A stretch of 64,000 nt of DNA from Chamaecrista fasciculata (taxonomy: Eukaryota; Streptophyta; Magnoliopsida; Fabales; Fabaceae): the NCBI GenBank assembly GCA_003254925.1, contig QANZ01053213.1, forward strand, positions 1 through 64,000. Reading direction: 5' to 3'. Both the position numbers and the translations under genes were made by a program. The notes under the pieces are model-generated. The model saw only the letters and a program-made list of their open reading frames with translations. It searched no databases and had not been told where the DNA came from. Shown here piece by piece: positions 59,186 to 64,000 of this stretch (positions are counted from its first letter, which is position 1; each line of letters opens with the position of its first letter).

Positions 59186-59728
59186 ATGTCTGGTACAAGA
59201 TTTATTGGTTTCCATTACAACTTTCCAAAGAGGAAGAAGAACCCGGGTTTGCTAACGCGGCTGAACTCGGGGTGGGATCCTGTTCTCCAGCCTACTGCCA
59301 ATGAGATGAAGAAGGTGTTTGATAAGTTTGACATCAACAAGGATGGAAAAATCTCTCAGCAAGAGTACATTTCAACCCTGAGGTCACTAGGTGTGGGGAA
59401 TATGATTAATGATGTGCCCTATATTTTTGCAGTGGTTGATCTTGATGGGGATGGATTCATCAACTTTGAAGAGTTCATGTTAGCTCAGAAGAAGAATGGT
59501 TGGGTTAGACGGATGGATGTGAAAAGTGCATTTCGGATATTTGATCGAAATGGTGTAGGGAAAATAAGTGCAGAAGATGTCCAGAAGATGCTAATGAGGT
59601 TGGGAGAAAGGTGCAGCCTAGAGGAGTGCAGAAGAATGGTGAGAGCTGTGGACACAAATGGAGATGGCATGGTTGACATGGACGAATTTGTGGCCATGAT
59701 GTCTCAATCTCTGAGAATGGTTGATTGA
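59186..59728 (+). CDS. Calmodulin-like EF-hand protein (CML30-like)
   Basis: Intronless, 180 aa, with four EF-hand loops at residues 49-60, 85-96, 120-131 and 156-167. Loops 1, 2 and 4 have the Asp/Asn at positions 1, 3 and 5, Gly6 and Glu12 needed for calcium. Loop 3 (DRNGVGKISAED) has Val at position 5 and Asp at 12, so it probably binds calcium poorly. A basic N-terminal extension of about 35 residues (FPKRKKNPG) precedes the first EF-hand; it lacks Gly2, so no myristoylation. Plant CMLs sense calcium signals and bind target proteins; partners are unknown here. The order and 'GERCSLEECRRMVRAVD' phrase resemble Arabidopsis CML30, recalled from memory. The start is the first ATG of the frame. 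Confidence 0.9.
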   Translation: MSGTRFIGFHYNFPKRKKNPGLLTRLNSGWDPVLQPTANEMKKVFDKFDINKDGKISQQEYISTLRSLGVGNMINDVPYIFAVVDLDGDGFINFEEFMLAQKKNGWVRRMDVKSAFRIFDRNGVGKISAEDVQKMLMRLGERCSLEECRRMVRAVDTNGDGMVDMDEFVAMMSQSLRMVD

Positions 59729-59930
59729 TAGTTCTTTCCCATGTCTAGATTCTTCAGGTTTGAATCATGAACTCACTTATTGAAGTTGATTGTGTTGTAT
59801 CAAAAAATATGGTATTTGTTATCAGTGATTGATTGGAATTATAGGTATTTCAATTATTGTATAAAGGATAGGTGAAAATACCTTCTAATGTGTGTTCTTT
59901 TATTTTTCACATGTATTCTCTATTGAAGGT

Positions 59931-60092
59931 GAAGGGCCGGCTTGGTTTAGCGGTAAGCACGCTTGCCGTGGGGTCTGAGGTCATGGGTTCGAATCAGCCT
60001 CTCTGCAAAAAAAAAAAATAGGGGTAAGGTTGTCTAGTATATTCCCTTCCCAGCACCCCCACCAAGTGGGAACTCGAATTGGGTTGGCCCTT
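59931..60092 (+). mobile_element. tRNA-derived SINE, 162 bp, 17-bp TSD
   Basis: The head carries an A box (tggtttagcggtaagc) and a B box (gggttcgaatcag), then an A run, then 'ggggtaaggttgtctag', which resembles the body of Au-type plant SINEs. A perfect 17-bp repeat, tattctctattgaaggt, flanks it at 59914-59930 and 60093-60109. Little divergence in the TSD implies a fairly recent insertion, about 200 bp after the CML stop codon. Confidence 0.93.
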
Positions 60093-60109
60093 TATTCTCT
60101 ATTGAAGGT

Positions 60110-60835
60110 AATTTTGTTCGAGATATTGTCGAATGCACCTCTCCACTAACATGTTGTGAGAGTCTAATTTCTTCTGTTAGATCTGACCCTTTGTTGGTGA
60201 TGTATAAATAGATTTTGATGAACATGGATTTAAATAATAGAAGTTTAGTGAATGAATATATTAAAATTTTATTAGCTAAAAGAAATTATTCATGAAGAAT
60301 GAGTCTAAAATACAAGAGAAAATTGCGATCCAGAATTATTTATGATATATAAAACTGAAGAATTATATATTTTATACTTACATGTCATGTAAATAAGATT
60401 TGAATTATCTGATATATATTTTTCATTTCCTGATATTTACATGGCTCAGTTTTGGCTAAAGAAGTAAATCTGAGTGTTCCTGCATCACTTGCAAGTTTTT
60501 TTTTTTTCGTGAAAGCATCACTTGCAAGTTACATCACAAATGAATGAGTAATTGGGTACGGCTATATATATATATATATATATATATTATTGATTCCCCT
60601 CTGTTTTTTTTTATATTGATTTCCCTCTCGATGTGGTGTTTTTTTTAAATAGAAAAGTTTAAATGAATTGAGTCTTAAGTTCACCAAAGTTAAGATATGT
60701 TTTCAGCAGCGATATTTACAAATTATCTATAAATAAGATCCTCACATTAGTATTAAGAATTGAACTCACGATCTTGTGAGTTATGAGTTGAACATGCCTT
60801 AGATGTTTTAGAATTTGACGGTTGTTACTTATTAG
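60110..60835. other. Gene-free DNA, left half of a duplicated segment
   Basis: The part at about 60285-60560 resembles 61560-61870 ('ttatatattttatacttaca', 'gcatcactt...acatcacaaa', 'gggtac'), so the hAT element at 60836 lies between two old copies. A (ta)n tract lies at about 60562-60587. Confidence 0.5.
60482..60530 (-). mobile_element. Micro-retroposition scar 7 (16-bp TSD)
   Basis: The perfect 16-bp repeat gcatcacttgcaagtt at 60482-60497 and 60515-60530 flanks a 17-bp insert: a T run followed by cgtgaaa. Confidence 0.65.
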
Positions 60836-61533
60836 TAGGGGTGTTCGTTGGGCGGTTTGGGCGGTTTAATATGGTTTTTCAAACCGAACCGCTCGCATCG
60901 GTTTGGAGAAAACTCAAACCGTTCGGTTCGAAAAAAAATATCAAACCAAACCAAACCAAACCAATATAATGGCGGTTTTGGCGGTTTGGTTTGGGCGGTT
61001 TGACCTTTAATTACTATTAATTTTATAATTAATATAAAAAGTACTAATTTCATAACATCTGAAAAGTAGCAGCACTATGTTCATTAAGTTATGAAACAGA
61101 AGACGAAATGGGACTTTGAATGCGAATGGGAGAAGACGAAATATAGATGTTAGGGTTTGGTCTTTCCCTGGTTTCAGTTTGGAACTTTGAATGCGAATTG
61201 AAATGTCAAATGTCTATGCGGCTACTTTTTCAATTTTTACTTTTGGTCTTTAGGTTATAGTTTCATGGGTTGTGCCTCATTGTTTATTTGTTTTAGTGGA
61301 GTAGTGGAGGAACGCATAAATACTATATATATATATAATGTATTGTATTATTTATATATAATTGCATAGTTGCGGTTTGGTTCGGTTTGGTGAAGTGTCA
61401 AACCGCCACCGAACCAAACCGCCCAAAAGTAAGAAAAATGAAACCAAACCAAACCATTTGAATGTCGATTTTGGTTCGGTTTGGTTCGGTGTAGTTCGGT
61501 TCAATCGGTTTGGTTCGGTTTTGAACACCCCTA
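60836..61533. mobile_element. hAT-type element, 698 bp, 8-bp TSD
   Basis: Ends taggggtgttc and gaacaccccta are exact inverses. The 8-bp repeat cttattag flanks it at 60828-60835 and 61534-61541. TSD length and taggggtg termini fit the hAT superfamily. The sub-terminal regions are full of 'ggcggtttgg', 'aaccgaacc' and 'ggttcggtttggt' repeats, as expected for transposase-binding sites. It has no transposase. Confidence 0.88.
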
Positions 61534-61541
61534 CTTATTAG

Positions 61542-62401
61542 TATGTTACACTGAATTATTCTTAAAAGAAATTTGAATTTATTTATATAAGAGGCAACAA
61601 TGACCCGGTATTATTTATGGTAAATAAAAAACATAAAATCTTATATATTTTATACTTTTTTTTTCTGTACAATATATATTTTATACTTACACGTTAGTAA
61701 GATCAAAGGATCGGATATTATATATTTATATATATACTTTTTTAATTTCTCCACATATTTTTATAGTAATTTCTCCAAATTTGAAAGTCACTCACTCACT
61801 AGTCACTTCGGGCTTTCCGCATCACTTAACATGGTACATCACAAACAAGCAAACAAATAAATAAATGGGTACAAATTAATCTTAGGAAATTGACAATTAA
61901 TACTATTGGTTTATTTGGTTGAATTTTCAATACGATTACAAATTGGCCATCTCTTCAAGATTTGACAGATACGGCGGAATATTTTTTACAGACGCCAACG
62001 TTTTTAATAGGCCTCCACTGAATAACAATATAACTGGCCATTTTTTGTCTTCAACCTAATATTTCTTTGGTTCTATTATCATTTGGATTTTGTAACAAGT
62101 GTTTATTACACAACAATTCAAACCAAAATGCTTGATGTGACTTCAGATTCCCATTGCCAAAATTTTTTATACAAATTTCAATGTGAAAAATATATTTCCA
62201 ATGATTGAAAAATGAGGTGCCCCATTTATCTCACTCTCTAAATCATTATCCAAAAAATAGTTGTAATTTTCCTTTTATATTTTGATGTTAGATTTAAAAG
62301 AAAATCAATATTGATTCATGCTCAACACAATTCAGACAAATTTAATCTGGTCTATAAAATATGATATACTTTTTAATTAATTTAGTCTTTATAAAATAAA
62401 A
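61542..62401. other. Gene-free DNA, right half of a duplicated segment
   Basis: Contains the second copy of the segment noted at 60285-60560 and scar 8. No gene is recognised. Confidence 0.5.
61643..61688 (-). mobile_element. Micro-retroposition scar 8 (15-bp TSD)
   Basis: The 15-bp repeat atatattttatactt at 61643-61657 and 61674-61688 flanks a 16-bp insert: a T run followed by ctgtacaat. Low complexity of the repeat lowers confidence. Confidence 0.45.
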
Positions 62402-62922
62402 GAAAAGTTATTATTTAGTCCCTTAATTTTTACTGAGTCAACGATAAGTTTTTGAAAAATAAAAATAGATGACTATGTCTTTACTTTTTCAATTATTTAG
62501 TCCTTTAGACGTTATCTGTTAATTAAAACGATGACATGAATGTTAATTGTTGAAGTGGCTCCATCACCGTAGCATCTTAATTAATAATTGAAAAATCAAA
62601 TTTAAATATATATTGAAGTACCACTATTTACACTAGTTTTAAACCAATAAAAATAATGAAACTAAGACTTATTGTGATTAATCTTCTTACTTTTTGTATA
62701 TCTGACGTTAACATATGACATTAACATATGCCATGTAATAGTGACACATGTATATTTAACAGTTACGTCATCGGTTTAAGTAGCATAGAAAGGCTTTATG
62801 AACTAATTAGTTAAAGTTCATAATTATTCAAAAACTAAATAGTATATTTTCATTATTCAAGAACCAAATCATTGAGTGTATGAAAATTTAGTGATCAAAT
62901 AATATATTTTGCTAAATAAAAT
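62402..62922. mobile_element. Probable long-TIR MITE
   Basis: The left end 'ttattatttagtcccttaa' faces a partial inverse on the right ('gaaccaaatcattgagtg', 'tgatcaaataatatattt'). Arms are diverged and no TSD was confirmed. Confidence 0.45.
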
Positions 62923-63088
62923 TATAAAATTTAGGGTCTCTTAATTTAATTAAATAAAAGATGAAATTGATTATAATTTTAAATTTTGAAAATTAAATTT
63001 TATATTTTTCTCTTTTTGAAATTAAATAAAAATTTTTTCAATTAAATCATTAATTTATTCAATTTTTTTATATTTGTAAAATTTATTT

Positions 63089-63175
63089 ATTTTTAAGTTG
63101 ACGTGTAAAATATTAATACTTGTATTATTACGTGTGAACAAAAAGATATTTTTAAGTTGACGTGTAAAATATTAA
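63089..63175. repeat. 28-bp direct repeat next to the LINE 5' end
   Basis: The 28-bp block starting atttttaagttgacgtgtaa occurs at 63089-63116 and 63148-63175 with perfect identity and 31 bp between. The second copy runs directly into the LINE. Confidence 0.85.
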
Positions 63176-64000
63176 GTTGGCTGGTTGGAAGGCAAATAGC
63201 TTGTCTATGGCTGGGAGAGTGACTTTGGCTAAGTCGGTTATCTCTTCTATTCCTTTCTATGCTATGCAGTCTACTAGGATTCCTATGAGTGTATGTATGG
63301 AGATTGAGAGACTTTAACGGAACTTCGTGTGGGGTCATGATGAAAATGTTAGAAAAGTGCATACTATAGGGTGGGAGACTCTTTGCAAAAATAAACCTCA
63401 GGGTGGTTTAGGGTTTAAGAGATTGAACCTTATGAATGATGCCTTCCTTTTGAAAGTGGGATGGAAAATTAGAACTAAGCCGGAAAATATGTGTTGTAGG
63501 GTTCTTGTTGGCAAGTATGGTAGAGGGGAAGATCTTTTGAGGTTTTGTAGTGTTAAGGGTGGTGATTCTTTGTTTTGGAGGGAGCTCTCTAAGGTGTGGG
63601 GTAAGCTTAATGATGGCCAGGTTTGGAGTATTGGGGATGGGTGTAGTACTTTCTTTTGGACTGATATTTGGGGTAGTGGGAGTAAATCCTTGATTGAAGA
63701 TGTTAATATGTCTATTCCTGTTAGTTCTCTGTGTTGTAAGGTCAGGGATATGGTTACTCCTTCTGGGGGGTGGGATCTTGGATATCTTGGGACTATCTTG
63801 GGAGATGAGGTTAGGAGATTTATTGCTGAACCTGTGCCTAGGGCTCATTTGGGGCATGATCGGGTCAGGTGGCTTGCTAAAGGGAATGGTGAATTTTCAG
63901 TTAAAAGTGCTTATGACATGATCAGCAAGAGACATCCATCTAATAATATATTTAAGATTATTTGGACTTTAAATGTTCCAGAAAGGGTCAAAATTTTTAT
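63174..64000 (+). pseudogene. 5'-truncated L1-type LINE (end of reverse transcriptase and zf-RVT)
   Basis: One plus-strand frame reads KLAGWKANSLSMAGRVTLAK, then SVISSIPFYAMQSTRIP, RNFVWG, 'GWETLCKNKPQGGLGFKRL' and 'VWSIGDGCSTFFWTDIWGSG'. This is the conserved C-terminal part of plant L1-type LINE reverse transcriptases leading into the zf-RVT region. The catalytic core and endonuclease are missing on the 5' side. One in-frame stop (TAA, 63315-63317) sits where a residue such as Gln is expected before RNFVWG. The element continues past the window edge. Confidence 0.87.

Noticed and set aside
59938..60000. tRNA gene
   Set aside because: A and B boxes are present but the sequence does not close into a tRNA acceptor stem and continues into a SINE body between 17-bp TSDs.

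Overview
This window is nuclear DNA of a flowering plant, most likely a eudicot and probably a rosid. The genes are intron-split, AT-rich between exons, and match angiosperm families, and the spaces between them are packed with plant-type transposons. One assembly gap of 406 N (45211-45616) and a single N (11219) show it is scaffold sequence. No microbial, organellar or CRISPR-like content was seen.

Five protein genes are well supported. (1) 6190-10594 (+): a six-exon ceramide synthase of the LAG1/LOH2 type, 288 aa. (2) 28676-29527 (+): an intronless AP2/ERF transcription factor of ERF group X, 283 aa. (3) 38207-41832 (-): a two-exon DEM/VID27-like protein, 636 aa. (4) 47390-53001 (+): an eight-exon secreted protein with a malectin-like domain and LRRs but no kinase, 506 aa. 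(5) 59186-59728 (+): an intronless calmodulin-like protein, 180 aa. From recalled Arabidopsis annotation, genes 4, 3 and 1 correspond to neighbours At3g19230, At3g19240 and At3g19260, so the window appears to keep an old gene neighbourhood now swollen by transposons. The DEM-like and LRR genes are divergently transcribed and an (AAT)n tract of about 123 units lies just upstream of the DEM-like TATA box.

The rest is transposon-derived. The commonest class is short non-autonomous Mutator-like (MULE) elements with long terminal inverted repeats, often reading 'ggtccct...agggacc', and 9-10 bp target-site duplications (TSDs); about a dozen have a recognisable TSD. The largest (25235-27288) has arms of roughly 480 bp with telomere-like repeats and a GC-richer interior. 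A relative fills the left edge (1-2064). Others include a hAT element with 8-bp TSD (60836-61533), Harbinger-like elements (44658-46008, 48082-48993), two SINEs with 17-bp TSDs (4178-4363, 59931-60092), a solo LTR with 5-bp TSD (56558-56866), other LTR remnants, and LINE fragments (46012-46372; 63174 to the right edge).

The most unusual signal is a set of eight tiny (14-21 bp) T-run insertions, each flanked by an 11-16 bp duplication. They look like scars of aborted SINE/LINE retroposition. All eight have the T-run first on the plus strand.

The genes do not form a pathway or operon. They are ordinary single plant genes (sphingolipid synthesis, stress-type transcription, meristem development, cell-surface or apoplast binding, calcium sensing). 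No novel multi-gene system was found; the novelty is in the repeat structures.
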